Shown here: one piece after another, positions 7,797 through 17,791 of the stretch
How positions within the stretch are numbered: the first letter of the stretch is position 1
Layout of the letters: each line of letters starts with the position of its first letter
From: Hyphomicrobiales bacterium
GTDB taxonomy: Bacteria; Pseudomonadota; Alphaproteobacteria; Rhizobiales; Xanthobacteraceae
Direction: 5' to 3'
Length of the DNA stretch: 33,470 nucleotides
Assembly (NCBI GenBank): GCA_017305515.1
Contig: JAFKKP010000315.1
Location: forward strand, 1 to 33,470
Notes under the pieces: model-generated
Database searches by the model: none
What the model saw: only the letters and a program-made list of their open reading frames with translations
Told to the model about the DNA's origin: nothing
Position numbers and translations under genes: made by a program

Positions 7797-10322
7797 ATGA
7801 AGTTCGGTTTGCGGGTGTTGAGGGGCAGCATCGCCGTTGCCCTGCTTATGTTTGCTTTGCCTGTCGCGTTCGGCGCGACGGTGTCGCTCGTTTCATCGCA
7901 CGCACAGGCCCAGACCGCTGCGCAGATCGGCGTTGAAGGCAATCGCCGCATCGAAACCGACACCATCCGCTCCTATTTCAAACCGGGACCGAACGGCCAG
8001 CTCGATGCCGCGCGCATCGACGACGGCTTGAAGGGCCTTGTCGAGACCGGTCTGTTCCAGGACGTGAAGATCAATCGCGTCGGCGGCAAACTCGTTGTTG
8101 TCGTTGTCGAAAATCCGGTGATCGGACGCGTTGCCTTCGAGGGCAACAAGAAGGTCAAGGACGAACAGCTTCAGGCTGAAGTGCAATCGAAGGCGCGCGG
8201 CACGCTCTCGCGCGCGATGGTTCAGTCCGACACCCAGCGCATCACCGAAATCTACCGCCGCAACGGCCGCTTCGACGTCAAGGTCGAGCCGAAGATCATC
8301 GAGCAGCCGAACAACCGCGTCGATCTCGTGTTCGAAGTCACCGAAGGCGCCAAGACCGGTATCAAGTCGATCAACTTCATCGGCAACAATTCCGTTTCAT
8401 CCTACCGGCTGCGCGACATCATCAAGACCCGCGAATCCAGCATTCTCAGTTTCCTGTCGTCGAATGACATCTACGATCCGGATCGCGTCGAGGCCGACCG
8501 CGATCTGATCCGCCGCTATTATCTGAAAAATGGCTATGCCGACGTTCAGGTGATCGCAGCTCTCACCGAATACGATCCCGCCGTCGGCGGCTTCCTCGTC
8601 ACCTTCAAAATCGACGAAGGCCAGCAGTACCGCGTCGGATCTGTCCAGTTCCGCTCCTCGATTGCGACGCTGGACGGCGAAGCGTTCCGCGGCCTGTCGC
8701 GTGTCGATGTGGGTTCGGTCTACAACGCCGAAGCGGTCGAAAAATCGATCGAGGAAATGCAGCTCGAAGCCTCGCGCCGCGGCTACGCATTCGCAATCGT
8801 CAAGCCGCAGGGCGACAAGAACTACGAGGCGCACACGGTCGCCATCGTGTTCGCGATCGACGAAGGTCCGCGCGTTTACATCGAGCGCATCAACGTGCGC
8901 GGCAACACCCGCACGCGCGACTACGTCATTCGCCGCGAGTTCGATATTTCCGAAGGCGACGCCTATAACCGCGCGCTGGTCGATCGCGCCGAGCGCCGCC
9001 TGAAGAACCTCGACTACTTCAAGACCGTGAAGATCAATTCAGAGCCGGGTTCATCGGCTGATCGCGTGGTGCTGAACGTCGATCTGGAAGAGAAATCCAC
9101 CGGCGACTTCTCGGTGTCCGGCGGCTATTCGACCGCCGATGGCTTCCTCGGCGAAGTCAGTATTTCCGAACGCAACCTGTTGGGCCGCGGCTGGTACGGC
9201 AAGGCTGCCGTTCAATACGGCCAGCGCACGCAGGGCTTCACGCTGTCCTTCGTCGAGCCGTATCTGATCGGCTACCGTGTGGCACTCGGCCTCGATTTCT
9301 ACATGCGCAAGCAGCAGGCTTCGACCTACGTCTCCTACGACAGCAAGAGCATCGGCTTCAGCCCGCGACTGGGATTCCAGCTGCGTGAAGACCTGAGCTT
9401 GCAGGTCCGCTACTCGATCTCGCAGCAGCAGATTACGCTGCCGGCCTATCTTCAGGATTGTAATAACTTTGGCGGCCCCGCCGGTCCCGGATTCTATCCG
9501 ACCACCGCGTGGCTGGCGGCCAACGGCGGAACGATCGGCGCATTCAATGCGACGAACAACTGTTACATGAACGGCGAAGCATCGGTCGCGGTGAAGCGCG
9601 AACTGCTCGGCGGCGCTGTCACGACCTCGGCGTTCGGCTATACGCTGGCCTACAATACGCTCGACAATAACAAGAATCCGACCACGGGCATCCTCGCCGC
9701 CCTTAACCAGGACTATGCCGGCGCCGGCGGCAACGTCAGCTACCTGAAGACGACGACCGACACCAAGATCTATACGCCGATCCTCGAAGACATCGTCGGC
9801 GTTCTGCATTTGCAGGCCGGCGTCGTGACGGATACCGGCAAGGGCATCCGCATGCTGGATCATTTCCAGATGGGTCCGAACCTGGTGCGCGGCTTTGCGC
9901 CGGCCGGTATCGGCCCGCGCGACATCACGCTCGGCACCAATCTCGACGCGCTCGGCGGCACGCAATATTGGGGTGCGTCGTTCGAGGCGCAGATGCCGCT
10001 GTGGTTCATGCCGAAGGAAATCGGCCTGAAGGCTGCGGTGTTCGCGGACGCAGGCTCGGTTCAGGGCTATCGCGGCGGCGACTCGCCCAATCCGGCTTAC
10101 ATTCACAATCCGGCCTGCGCGACGCCAGGAACTCTGACTGCTATCCAGAACCAGTGTCTTACGCTCGGCGCGGACAACGGCCTGATCCGCTCGTCGGTCG
10201 GTGCCGGCCTGATTTGGCAGTCGCCATTCGGTCCGCTGCGCTTCGATTACGCGTTCCCGCTTACCAAGAGCCCGTATGACCGCGTGCAGCAGTTCCGGTT
10301 CGGCGGCGGTACTTCATTCTAA
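7797..10322 (+). CDS. bamA: Outer membrane protein assembly factor BamA
   Basis: BamA is the barrel of the machine that inserts beta-barrel proteins into the outer membrane. The 841-residue precursor begins with a signal peptide (hydrophobic IAVALLMFALPVAFG, probable cut after AQA). Five POTRA domains follow (about residues 40-440; the first starts at IGVEGNRRIETDTI), then a C-terminal barrel. The loop-6 signature VRGF is present, and the chain ends in phenylalanine (FGGGTSF), the beta-signal. The only four cysteines are at 555, 589, 774 and 787, in two predicted surface loops. The ATG at 7797 was chosen because the signal peptide starts there; a TTG at 7713 would add 28 unlikely residues. 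The 172-base gap from rseP has an AT-rich patch (7657-7680) where a promoter may lie, but no clean box pair was found. Confidence 0.97.
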   Translation: MKFGLRVLRGSIAVALLMFALPVAFGATVSLVSSHAQAQTAAQIGVEGNRRIETDTIRSYFKPGPNGQLDAARIDDGLKGLVETGLFQDVKINRVGGKLVVVVVENPVIGRVAFEGNKKVKDEQLQAEVQSKARGTLSRAMVQSDTQRITEIYRRNGRFDVKVEPKIIEQPNNRVDLVFEVTEGAKTGIKSINFIGNNSVSSYRLRDIIKTRESSILSFLSSNDIYDPDRVEADRDLIRRYYLKNGYADVQVIAALTEYDPAVGGFLVTFKIDEGQQYRVGSVQFRSSIATLDGEAFRGLSRVDVGSVYNAEAVEKSIEEMQLEASRRGYAFAIVKPQGDKNYEAHTVAIVFAIDEGPRVYIERINVRGNTRTRDYVIRREFDISEGDAYNRALVDRAERRLKNLDYFKTVKINSEPGSSADRVVLNVDLEEKSTGDFSVSGGYSTADGFLGEVSISERNLLGRGWYGKAAVQYGQRTQGFTLSFVEPYLIGYRVALGLDFYMRKQQASTYVSYDSKSIGFSPRLGFQLREDLSLQVRYSISQQQITLPAYLQDCNNFGGPAGPGFYPTTAWLAANGGTIGAFNATNNCYMNGEASVAVKRELLGGAVTTSAFGYTLAYNTLDNNKNPTTGILAALNQDYAGAGGNVSYLKTTTDTKIYTPILEDIVGVLHLQAGVVTDTGKGIRMLDHFQMGPNLVRGFAPAGIGPRDITLGTNLDALGGTQYWGASFEAQMPLWFMPKEIGLKAAVFADAGSVQGYRGGDSPNPAYIHNPACATPGTLTAIQNQCLTLGADNGLIRSSVGAGLIWQSPFGPLRFDYAFPLTKSPYDRVQQFRFGGGTSF

Positions 10323-10337
10323 GCCGCAGCAAAGTTT

Positions 10338-10363
10338 GCATTCCGGCCGGACGGCCGGGATGC
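10338..10363 (+). other. Strong hairpin between bamA and lpxD
   Basis: GCATTCCGGCC (10338-10348) pairs with GGCCGGGATGC (10353-10363) around a GGAC loop: 11 base pairs including one G-T pair. It begins 15 bases after the bamA stop. There is no T-run, so it may act as a partial terminator, a Rho-stalled end or an mRNA 3' stabiliser. Many proteobacteria have skp at this position; here there is only this spacer. Confidence 0.5.
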
Positions 10364-10451
10364 CATCAACCGATTTGCATCGGGCATTTATCGTCGACGA
10401 GCGGCGTTCCGGTTTGCGGAAATTTGCGTTTGCCTGACTGTGGCGGGTGTC

Positions 10452-11531
10452 ATGTCGCAGCCGACTTTTTTTAAAACGCCGCCTTCGATGACGCTGGCGG
10501 AGCTTGCGGCGCTCACGGGTGCTGTACTCGCCGATCCGTCGCAATCCTCGCGCGTCGTGCGCAGCGCAGGCGCGCTCGACCGCGCAGGGCCCGCCCAGTT
10601 CACCTTCTGCGAACATCGCAAATATCTGCCGGCGCTACAGGCCACGCATGCCGGCGCATGTCTGGTGAACGAGAAACTTGTGCCAAGCGTGCCGTCTCAC
10701 GTCGCCGCGCTGACTGTGAAAGACCCGTATCGCGCCTTCGTCGCGGCCTTGCGCGAACTGCACAAGGATACACTGAAGCCGTCGTCCTCTCACGATCTCT
10801 CCGGGATTGCACCGTCGGCGGTGATCCATCCGTCCGCCGAGCTTGAGGACGGTGTCACCGTCGATCCGCTGGCTGTGATCGGGCCGAATGTCGAAATCGG
10901 ATATGGAACCGTGATCGGCGCCAGTGCGGTAATCGGTGCCAATGTCCGCATCGGTCGCGATTGCAGCATCGGCGCGGGTGCAAGCGTCACCTTCGCGCTG
11001 ATCGGCAACGACGTCATCATCCATCCGGGGTGCCGGATCGGGCAGGACGGTTTCGGCTATCTGCCGGGCGCCAGGGGTCATCTGAAAATTCCGCAGGCCG
11101 GGCGCGTCATCATCCAGAACAATGTGGAGATCGGCGCGGGCACCACGGTCGACCGCGGCGCACTTAATGACACGGTGATCGGCGAGGGCAGCAAGATCGA
11201 CAATCTGGTCCAGATCGGCCACAACGTCACCATCGGACGGCATTGCATCGTCGTCAGCCAGAGCGGCATTGCGGGCAGTTCGACGCTTGGAGACGGCGTG
11301 GTGCTCGGCGCGCGGATCGGCGTCAGCGATCACGCCACCATCGGCGACGGCGCGCAGATCGCGGCACGCTCCAGCGTCGTTGGCGAAGTGCCGCCGGGCG
11401 TGATCTGGGGCGGCTCGCCGGCCAAGCCGATCAAGCAGTTCTTCCGCGAACTGTTCGCGGTCGAGCGGCTGGGACGCGAGAGCGCGGGCAAATCGAAATC
11501 GCCGGGCAACGGCGATGAGGGGCAGACATGA
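10452..11531 (+). CDS. lpxD: UDP-3-O-acyl-glucosamine N-acyltransferase LpxD
   Basis: LpxD adds the second, N-linked, hydroxyacyl chain in lipid A synthesis. The 359-residue product has an N-terminal uridine-binding domain (up to about residue 115, including [17 protein letters not shown]). A left-handed beta-helix of hexapeptide repeats follows ([15 protein letters not shown] onward). The conserved catalytic histidine is His257 in [12 protein letters not shown]. The C-terminus [14 protein letters not shown] is typical. The ATG at 10452 is preferred to an in-frame GTG at 10440. The last four bases overlap the fabZ start (ATGA), suggesting coupled translation. Confidence 0.96.
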   Translation: MSQPTFFKTPPSMTLAELAALTGAVLADPSQSSRVVRSAGALDRAGPAQFTFCEHRKYLPALQATHAGACLVNEKLVPSVPSHVAALTVKDPYRAFVAALRELHKDTLKPSSSHDLSGIAPSAVIHPSAELEDGVTVDPLAVIGPNVEIGYGTVIGASAVIGANVRIGRDCSIGAGASVTFALIGNDVIIHPGCRIGQDGFGYLPGARGHLKIPQAGRVIIQNNVEIGAGTTVDRGALNDTVIGEGSKIDNLVQIGHNVTIGRHCIVVSQSGIAGSSTLGDGVVLGARIGVSDHATIGDGAQIAARSSVVGEVPPGVIWGGSPAKPIKQFFRELFAVERLGRESAGKSKSPGNGDEGQT

Positions 11532-11992
11532 GCGAGACCAAAGCGCCGATCACCATCGAGGCCGTCGACATCGCCGGCATCATGAAGACGCTGCCGCACC
11601 GTTACCCGTTTCTGCTGATCGACCGCGTGATCGAAATCCGGGAAGATTTCTCCGGCATCGGCATCAAGAACGTCACGATCAACGAGCCGCAATTCCAGGG
11701 ACACTTTCCGGGCCGCCCGATCTATCCCGGCGTGCTGATGATCGAGGCGATGGCACAGACCGCAGGCGTGATCGGCATCACATCGATGAAGGTCGATAAA
11801 CCGACTGCGGTCTATTTCCTCACCATCGATAAATGCAAGTTCCGCAAGCCCGCCGGGCCGGGCGACGTGATTCAGTATCGCATGAGTCTGAAAACACGCC
11901 GCAAGGAGATGTGGTGGTTTCACGGCGACGCCGTCGTGAACGGCGAGATCGCCGCTGAGGCCGATGTCGGCGCGATGCTCGCGGACAACTGA
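11528..11992 (+). CDS. fabZ: 3-hydroxyacyl-ACP dehydratase FabZ
   Basis: FabZ dehydrates 3-hydroxyacyl-ACP in fatty acid elongation. It competes with LpxA and LpxD for the same substrate, which explains its place among lpx genes. The 154-residue hotdog-fold protein has [13 protein letters not shown] (about 22-34) and the active-site segment [20 protein letters not shown], with His59 and Glu73 as the likely catalytic pair. The length is normal. The start overlaps the lpxD stop by four bases, and lpxA begins five bases after its stop. Confidence 0.97.
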   Translation: MSETKAPITIEAVDIAGIMKTLPHRYPFLLIDRVIEIREDFSGIGIKNVTINEPQFQGHFPGRPIYPGVLMIEAMAQTAGVIGITSMKVDKPTAVYFLTIDKCKFRKPAGPGDVIQYRMSLKTRRKEMWWFHGDAVVNGEIAAEADVGAMLADN

Positions 11993-11997
11993 TCGCG

Positions 11998-12825
11998 ATG
12001 AGCAAGATCGACCCGACCGCACGTATCGAAGACGGCGCAACGATCGGCGATGGCGCCGTGGTCGGGCCGTACTGCACGATCGGACCGAACGTAACGATTG
12101 GACCCGGCTGCGTGCTCAAATCGCACGTCAACATCGCGGGCCACACCTCAATCGGCGCGAACTGCAAGATATTTCCATTCGCATCGCTCGGCGAAGCGCC
12201 GCAGGATCTCGGGTACAAGGATGAGCCGACCACGCTGACAGTCGGCGAGGGATGCACCATCCGCGAGAGCGTGACGATGAATCGCGGCACCGTGAAGGGC
12301 GGCGGTAAAACCGTCGTCGGCGCGCGCGGATTTTTCATGGCCTATTCGCATGTCGGGCACGATTGCATCGTCGGCAACGACGTCATCTTCGCCAACAGCG
12401 GCACACTCGGCGGTCATTGCGAGATCGGCGACTTCGTATATATTGGCGGACTGGCGGCGGTGCATCAGTTCGTCCGCATCGGCCCGCAGGCGATGATCGC
12501 AGGCGTATCGGGCGTGCGCGGCGATCTCATTCCGTTTGGCATGGCATCGGGCCAGCATGCTTTCCTTGAAGGACTAAATATCATCGGAATGCGCAGGCGC
12601 GGGTTCACGGCGTCACGCTTGCAGACGGTGCGCGATTTCTATCAGCGGCTGTTTCATGGCTCAGGCGTGTTCGCGGATCGGCTCGAAGCCTTGCGGCCGA
12701 TGGGCGATAGCGATCCTGCGATCGCGGACATGGTCAAGTTCATCGACGAGGGCAAGAAGCGCGCTCTGATGATGGCGCACAACAATCCGAACAAACCGAC
12801 CGAGCGATCCAAATTCGAGGCCTGA
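11998..12825 (+). CDS. lpxA: UDP-N-acetylglucosamine O-acyltransferase LpxA
   Basis: LpxA carries out the first step of lipid A synthesis, moving a 3-hydroxyacyl chain from ACP to UDP-GlcNAc. The 275-residue protein starts directly with hexapeptide repeats (IDPTARIEDGATIGDGAVVG). It has the catalytic histidine in AYSHVGHDC (His121, matching His125 of E. coli) and the C-terminal helical part beginning near NIIGMRRRGF. The length is slightly above the E. coli enzyme (262). It follows fabZ by five bases, and its TGA shares one base with the lpxI ATG. Confidence 0.97.
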   Translation: MSKIDPTARIEDGATIGDGAVVGPYCTIGPNVTIGPGCVLKSHVNIAGHTSIGANCKIFPFASLGEAPQDLGYKDEPTTLTVGEGCTIRESVTMNRGTVKGGGKTVVGARGFFMAYSHVGHDCIVGNDVIFANSGTLGGHCEIGDFVYIGGLAAVHQFVRIGPQAMIAGVSGVRGDLIPFGMASGQHAFLEGLNIIGMRRRGFTASRLQTVRDFYQRLFHGSGVFADRLEALRPMGDSDPAIADMVKFIDEGKKRALMMAHNNPNKPTERSKFEA

Positions 12826-13682
12826 TGGCAGCAGATTCTGCGACATCGCCGACAATTGGAATTATCGCCGGTGGCGGCGTGCTGCCGTTCGCGGCGGCGG
12901 ACGCAATCCGCAAGCGCGGAGCCGAGCCGTTTCTATTCGCGATCCGCGGCTTCTGCGATCCCGAACGGGTGAAGGCATTTCGTCATCACTGGGTTGCGCT
13001 CGGCCAGTTCGGACGGCTGACGCGCCTGATGCGGGCGGAAAATTGCCGCGACATCGTTTTCATCGGCGGGCTGGTGCGTCCGGCATTGTCGGAAATTCGT
13101 CTCGATCTGGGGACGCTACGCATCATTCCGAAGATCGCGCGCGCCATGCGCGGCGGCGACGATCATCTGCTTACCGGCATCGGCAACATTTTCGAGGAGC
13201 ACGGATTTCGCCTCGTCGGCATCAAGGACGTCGCGCCGGAATTGCTTATGCCGGAAGGTTCGATCACACAGCGTTCGCCTGATGAACAGATGCAGGCGGA
13301 CATTGCAAAGGGCCGCGAACTGCTTGCGGCGCTCGGTCCCTACGACGTGGGGCAGGCTGTTGTCGTGATTGACGGCCATGCGGTGGGCATTGAGGACATC
13401 GAAGGCACCGACGGGTTGCTCGCGCGCGTTGCGCGGTTGCGGGCAGAGGGGCGTATCCGCTCGAAGCAAGGTCGCGGCGTTCTCGTGAAGGCCCCAAAAG
13501 CCGGTCAGGATTTGCGATTCGATCTGCCGACGTTCGGGCCGAAGACTGTCGATGGTCTGATCGCTGCGGGACTTGCGGGCGCGGGTATCGCTGCGGGTCA
13601 GGCATTGGTCGCCGAGCCGCAGCTCGTGATCGAGAAAGCCGACAGGGCTGGTCTCTCTATAGTCGGGATGCCGGCGAGATGA
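12825..13682 (+). CDS. lpxI: UDP-2,3-diacylglucosamine pyrophosphatase LpxI
   Basis: LpxI hydrolyses UDP-2,3-diacylglucosamine to lipid X and UMP, replacing LpxH, which is absent from many alphaproteobacteria. The 285-residue protein shows the family's N-terminal GIIAGGGVLPFAAADA, the IVFIGGLVRPA segment, GDDHLLTGI and the C-terminal FDLPTFGPKTVDGL. Asp233 there corresponds by motif to the catalytic aspartate described in the Caulobacter enzyme. It sits between lpxA and lpxB with one-base and four-base overlaps, so the four lpx genes and fabZ read as one translational unit. Confidence 0.94.
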   Translation: MAADSATSPTIGIIAGGGVLPFAAADAIRKRGAEPFLFAIRGFCDPERVKAFRHHWVALGQFGRLTRLMRAENCRDIVFIGGLVRPALSEIRLDLGTLRIIPKIARAMRGGDDHLLTGIGNIFEEHGFRLVGIKDVAPELLMPEGSITQRSPDEQMQADIAKGRELLAALGPYDVGQAVVVIDGHAVGIEDIEGTDGLLARVARLRAEGRIRSKQGRGVLVKAPKAGQDLRFDLPTFGPKTVDGLIAAGLAGAGIAAGQALVAEPQLVIEKADRAGLSIVGMPAR

Positions 13683-14851
13683 ACGCATCCACGCCGCGCA
13701 AGATTTTCCTGATCGCGGCGGAAGAATCCGGCGATCGTCTCGGCGCGGGACTCATCAAGGCGCTGCGCGCGAAGCTCGGTGCAAATGTCGAATTTTCCGG
13801 AATAGGCGGCCGTCACATGGCGGAGCACGGACTGACCTCGCTGTTTCCGATTCAGGAGCTGGCGATCATCGGCCTTGCAGCGATCCCGCGAAAACTGCCG
13901 ATGATCTTGGCGCGCATTCGTGAAGCGACCGACGCCGTGCTCAAGGCTAAGCCAGATGTTCTGGTCATCATCGACAGTCCCGATTTCACGCAGCGCGTGG
14001 CGAAACGCGTGCGCAAGCGCGACTCGTCAATCCCCATTGTGAACTATGTGTCGCCGACGGTGTGGGTGTGGCGTCCGCATCGCGCCAAGGCGATGAGCGC
14101 CTATGTTGACCGGCTGATGGCGGTGCTGCCGTTCGAGCCGGAGGTTCACAGGCGTCTCGGCGGCCCGCCTTGCACTTACGTGGGCCATCCGCTGCTGGAG
14201 CATCTTGAATCGCTAAGGCCAAACGCATCCGAGCAGCAGCGCCGCGATACCTCGCCCCCAGTACTCGTGCTTCTTCCCGGCAGTCGCGGCAGCGAAATCG
14301 CGCGCAACATGGCTGTGTTCGGCGTCACGCTGAAATTGCTGAAGGCGATGGGTGCGGAGTTCGAGCCGATCTTGGCGACCACGCCGCATCTTCAGGAGCG
14401 CGTGCGCGCGGCAACGGTGCATTGGCTCGTGCAGCCGAAGATCGTCGTCAGCGACCAGGACAAGTTGTCGGCATTCCGCTCCGCGCGCGCGGCGCTAGCG
14501 AAATCCGGCACCGTCACGCTTGAACTTGCGTTGGCGAATGTGCCGATGGTTGCGGTCTACAAAGTGACGCCGGTCGAGGCCTTCATCGCGCGCCGCGTTA
14601 TCAAGACGTCGTCGATTATCCTGCCGAACATCATTCTGGGCGAAAACGTCATTCCGGAATTTTTACAGGACGATTTCACGCCGGAAAAACTCGCACCGGT
14701 TCTGCGCGACGTTCTTGCCGATACGCCAGTTCGTGAACGGCAGATCGACGCCTTCAAACGGCTCGAAGGGATCATGTCCACCGGCGGCAAAAGGCCGAGC
14801 GAACGCGCCGCCGAAGTCGTGATCGAGACGATGCAGAACGCGCGCAAATAA
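13679..14851 (+). CDS. lpxB: Lipid-A-disaccharide synthase LpxB
   Basis: LpxB joins lipid X to UDP-diacylglucosamine to form the beta-1,6 disaccharide of lipid A, at the inner face of the inner membrane. The 390-residue protein is a GT-B glycosyltransferase of family 19. It shows FLIAAEESGDRLGAGL at the N-terminus, GIGGRHMAEHG, VIIDSPDFTQRVAK, the SPTVWVWRPHRAK segment, VGHPLLEHL, LLPGSRGSEI at the start of the second domain, and KSGTVTLELAL. It is the last gene of the plus-strand supercluster; its TAA overlaps the stem of the terminator that follows. Confidence 0.96.
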   Translation: MNASTPRKIFLIAAEESGDRLGAGLIKALRAKLGANVEFSGIGGRHMAEHGLTSLFPIQELAIIGLAAIPRKLPMILARIREATDAVLKAKPDVLVIIDSPDFTQRVAKRVRKRDSSIPIVNYVSPTVWVWRPHRAKAMSAYVDRLMAVLPFEPEVHRRLGGPPCTYVGHPLLEHLESLRPNASEQQRRDTSPPVLVLLPGSRGSEIARNMAVFGVTLKLLKAMGAEFEPILATTPHLQERVRAATVHWLVQPKIVVSDQDKLSAFRSARAALAKSGTVTLELALANVPMVAVYKVTPVEAFIARRVIKTSSIILPNIILGENVIPEFLQDDFTPEKLAPVLRDVLADTPVRERQIDAFKRLEGIMSTGGKRPSERAAEVVIETMQNARK

Positions 14852-14879
14852 AAACGGCCGGTTCATCACCGGCCGTTTT
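14851..14879. terminator. Bidirectional intrinsic terminator between lpxB and gltA
   Basis: AAAACGGCCGG (14851-14861) and CCGGCCGTTTT (14869-14879) form an 11-base-pair stem with loop TTCATCA. On the plus strand it ends in TTTT after lpxB. On the minus strand it again ends in TTTT after gltA, whose stop is at 14898. Convergent genes sharing one symmetric hairpin is a common arrangement. Confidence 0.85.
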
Positions 14880-14897
14880 ACATTCCATGAGTTCAAA

Positions 14898-16202
14898 TTA
14901 CTTGCGCTTGCCCATGTCCACATAATCGCGGCTGGTGGCGCCGGAATACAATTGGCGGGGTCGGCCGATCTTCTGATGCGGATCCTGGATCATCTCGCTC
15001 CACTGGCTGATCCAGCCGACGGTGCGGGCGACCGCGAACAGCACCGTGAACATCGAGGTCGGGAAGCCCATCGCCTTCAGCGTGATGCCCGAATAGAAAT
15101 CGACGTTCGGATAGAGCTTGCGCTCGATGAAATACGGATCGTTGAGCGCGATCTTTTCAAGTTCCAGCGCGATCGGCAGCAGCGGCTCGTTGGCGTGGCC
15201 GGTCTCCTTCAAGACTTTGTGACACATCTGCTGCATGATCTTGGCGCGCGGATCGTAGTTTTTGTAGACGCGGTGGCCGAAGCCCATCAGACGGACGTTC
15301 GAGTTCTTGTCCTTCACCTTTGCGATGAACTCAGGAATCTTATCGACGCTGCCGATTTCGGCGAGCATCTGCAACGCGGCTTCGTTGGCACCGCCATGCG
15401 CCGGTCCCCACAGGCAGGCGATGCCGGCCGCGATGCAGGCGAACGGATTTGCGCCTGATGAGCCGGCGATCCTCACGGTCGAGGTCGACGCGTTCTGTTC
15501 GTGATCGGCATGCAGAATAAAGATTTTATCGAGTGCTTCGGCCAGCACCGGATTGATCTTGTAGTCCTCGCACGGGACAGCAAAGCACATGTTGAGGAAA
15601 TTGGCTGCGAACGACAGCGAGTTCTTCGGATAAACGAAGGGCTGGCCGATATTGTATTTGTAGGCCATCGCAGCCAGCGTCGGAATCTTCGCGATCATGC
15701 GCATGGAGGCGATCATGCGCTGCTTGGGATCGGAAATATCGGTCGAGTCGTTGTAGAACGCGGCGAGTGCGCCGACGGACGCGACCATGACGGCCATCGG
15801 ATGCGCGTCGCGGCGGAAGCCCTGGAAGAAGCGGGCCATCTGCTCGTGCACCATCGTGTGGCGCGTCACGCGCTCGTCGAAATCCTTCTTCTGCGCGGCG
15901 GTCGGAAGTTCTCCGTAAAGCAGCAGATAACAGGTTTCGAGGAAGTCGCCTTTCTCGGCGAGCTGCTCGATAGGATAGCCGCGATAGAGAAGAATGCCGG
16001 CGTCGCCGTCGATATAGGTGATCTTGGAGTCGCACGAGCCCGTTGAGGTGAAGCCGGGGTCGTAGGTGAACATCCCGGTCTGCGCGTAGAGCTTGCTGAT
16101 GTCGATGACGTCCGGCCCGACGCTGCCGCTGAGGACCGGAAAATCGACCGATTTGCCGTCGACGGTCAGCGTGGCTTTTTTGGTGTTGGTTTTTGCATCC
16201 AT
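14898..16202 (-). CDS. gltA: Type II citrate synthase
   Basis: This enzyme condenses oxaloacetate and acetyl-CoA at the entry of the TCA cycle. The 434-residue length, the N-terminal beta-rich domain ([15 protein letters not shown]) and the [20 protein letters not shown] start mark the hexameric Gram-negative type. Active-site residues are readable as His269 in GPAHGG, His310 in MGFGHRVYK and Asp368 in NVDFYSG. A GGGGA Shine-Dalgarno precedes the ATG. The 164-base gap back to gltX (16203-16366) should hold its promoter, but no convincing -35/-10 pair was found there. It ends at the shared bidirectional terminator. Confidence 0.97.
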   Translation of the reverse strand: MDAKTNTKKATLTVDGKSVDFPVLSGSVGPDVIDISKLYAQTGMFTYDPGFTSTGSCDSKITYIDGDAGILLYRGYPIEQLAEKGDFLETCYLLLYGELPTAAQKKDFDERVTRHTMVHEQMARFFQGFRRDAHPMAVMVASVGALAAFYNDSTDISDPKQRMIASMRMIAKIPTLAAMAYKYNIGQPFVYPKNSLSFAANFLNMCFAVPCEDYKINPVLAEALDKIFILHADHEQNASTSTVRIAGSSGANPFACIAAGIACLWGPAHGGANEAALQMLAEIGSVDKIPEFIAKVKDKNSNVRLMGFGHRVYKNYDPRAKIMQQMCHKVLKETGHANEPLLPIALELEKIALNDPYFIERKLYPNVDFYSGITLKAMGFPTSMFTVLFAVARTVGWISQWSEMIQDPHQKIGRPRQLYSGATSRDYVDMGKRK

Positions 16203-16366
16203 CGCACAGTCCCCGATGACAGAGTTACACAGGGCAAACGAGGCTTACGGACGCCATATAGGACGCGGCGAGCCAATTGTCCCAGAACCTATGCCTAAAT
16301 GGGTAGCTTATTGTTGTGTGCGCTGCAAGATAGGGCAGATAAGCCTAAAGACAGGCATTTCCGGGA

Positions 16367-17791
16367 CTATCCGGCGGCCTGATCCTGAAGCCGTTCGAGG
16401 CAGGTTTCGCGGCCCAACACAGCCAGCACGTCGAAGATGCCGGGCGAGGTGGTGCGTCCGGTCAGGGCGGCGCGCAAAGGCTGGGCGACGCCGCCGAGTT
16501 TGAGGCCGTTCTGCTCGGCGAAGGCGCGCATTGCGGCCTCGGTCGTTTCCGCGTTCCAGTTTTTCACGTCATCGAGCGCCGCGCGAAGCCGCCCGATCAG
16601 TTGTCGCGTCTCAGGTGTTAGCACGGCCGCCGCTTTCGGTTCCATTTCGAGCGGGCGCTCGGCGAAAATGAACTTCGCGCTGTCGATCAGTTCGACAATC
16701 GTCTTGGCGCGCTCCTTCAATCCGGGCATCGCGGCCAAAAGTTGTGCGCGGGTCGTATCGTTGAGCTTGGCCTGAATGGCCTCGCCACCTTGCACAAATT
16801 GCAGCACGTCCTCGAACGCGGCGAGCAACGCCTTGTCGTCGGACGTGCGGATGTAGTGACCGTTGAGATTTTCCAGTTTTGCAAAATCGAACCGCGCCGC
16901 CGAGCGGCCGATTGAGGCGAGATCGAACGCGTCGATCATTTCCTGCGTCGAGAAAATCTCCTGATCGCCGTGGCTCCAGCCGAGCCGAACGAGATAATTG
17001 CGCAACGCCTCCGGCAGGTAGCCCATTGCGCGATAGGCCTCGACGCCGAGCGCGCCGTGACGCTTGGAGAGTTTCGATCCATCCGGGCCGTGAATGAGCG
17101 GAATGTGCGCCATCACCGGAACGCTCCAGCCGAGCGCGTCGTAAATCTGTTTCTGCCGCGCGGCGTTGATGAGGTGATCGTCGCCGCGGATGACATGCGT
17201 CACGCCCATGTCGTGATCGTCCACCACGACCGCGAGCATGTAAGTCGGATTGCCGTCCGAGCGCAGCAGAACCAGATCGTCGAGGTTCTCATTCTGCCAG
17301 ACGACGCGGCCCTGAACCTGATCCTCGATCACGGTCTCGCCGGTGGTCGGCGCTTTCAGGCGAATGGTCGGCTTCGCACCGGCGGGCGCTTCCGACGGAT
17401 CGCGGTCGCGCCAGCGCCCGTCATAGCGGATCGCGCGGCCCTCGGCGCGCGCGAGTTCGCGCATCTGCGTCAATTCTTCGGCGGTGGCGTAACAGCGATA
17501 GGCATTTCCGGAGGCGAGGAGTTGCTCGGCCACTTCGCGGTGACGTGCCGCGCGCTGGAACTGATAGACCGTCTCGTCATCCCATTTAATGCCGAGCCAT
17601 TTCAGCCCTTCGAGAATCGCGGCAATCGCGGGCTCGGTCGAACGCTCGCGGTCGGTGTCCTCGATCCGCAGCAGCATTTTGCCGCCGTGCTTCTTTGCAT
17701 AGAGCCAGTTGAACAACGCGGTGCGCGCGCCGCCGATATGAAGGAAGCCGGTGGGCGAGGGCGCGAAGCGGGTGACGACGGGTGCGGTCAT
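16367..17791 (-). CDS. gltX: Glutamyl-tRNA synthetase
   Basis: This class I synthetase charges tRNA-Glu. The 474-residue protein has the HIGH-type motif as HIGG (18-21, in [14 protein letters not shown]), RIEDTDRER, the adenylate-site segment VIRGDDHL, and the KMSKS-type motif as KLSKR (240-244, in [13 protein letters not shown]). The C-terminal anticodon-binding helical part ends in a family-like [16 protein letters not shown] segment. It is transcribed away from glnS, with 148 bases between the two starts, and toward gltA. Because glnS is present, this enzyme would not have to misacylate tRNA-Gln, but discriminating and non-discriminating forms cannot be separated by eye. Confidence 0.96.
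   Translation of the reverse strand: MTAPVVTRFAPSPTGFLHIGGARTALFNWLYAKKHGGKMLLRIEDTDRERSTEPAIAAILEGLKWLGIKWDDETVYQFQRAARHREVAEQLLASGNAYRCYATAEELTQMRELARAEGRAIRYDGRWRDRDPSEAPAGAKPTIRLKAPTTGETVIEDQVQGRVVWQNENLDDLVLLRSDGNPTYMLAVVVDDHDMGVTHVIRGDDHLINAARQKQIYDALGWSVPVMAHIPLIHGPDGSKLSKRHGALGVEAYRAMGYLPEALRNYLVRLGWSHGDQEIFSTQEMIDAFDLASIGRSAARFDFAKLENLNGHYIRTSDDKALLAAFEDVLQFVQGGEAIQAKLNDTTRAQLLAAMPGLKERAKTIVELIDSAKFIFAERPLEMEPKAAAVLTPETRQLIGRLRAALDDVKNWNAETTEAAMRAFAEQNGLKLGGVAQPLRAALTGRTTSPGIFDVLAVLGRETCLERLQDQAAG

Noticed and set aside
16093..16503. Plus-strand frame of 136 codons spanning the gltA-gltX gap
   Set aside because: It overlaps the ends of both genes and the translation ends in an arginine-rich run typical of antisense reading; the gap is better explained as the gltA promoter region.
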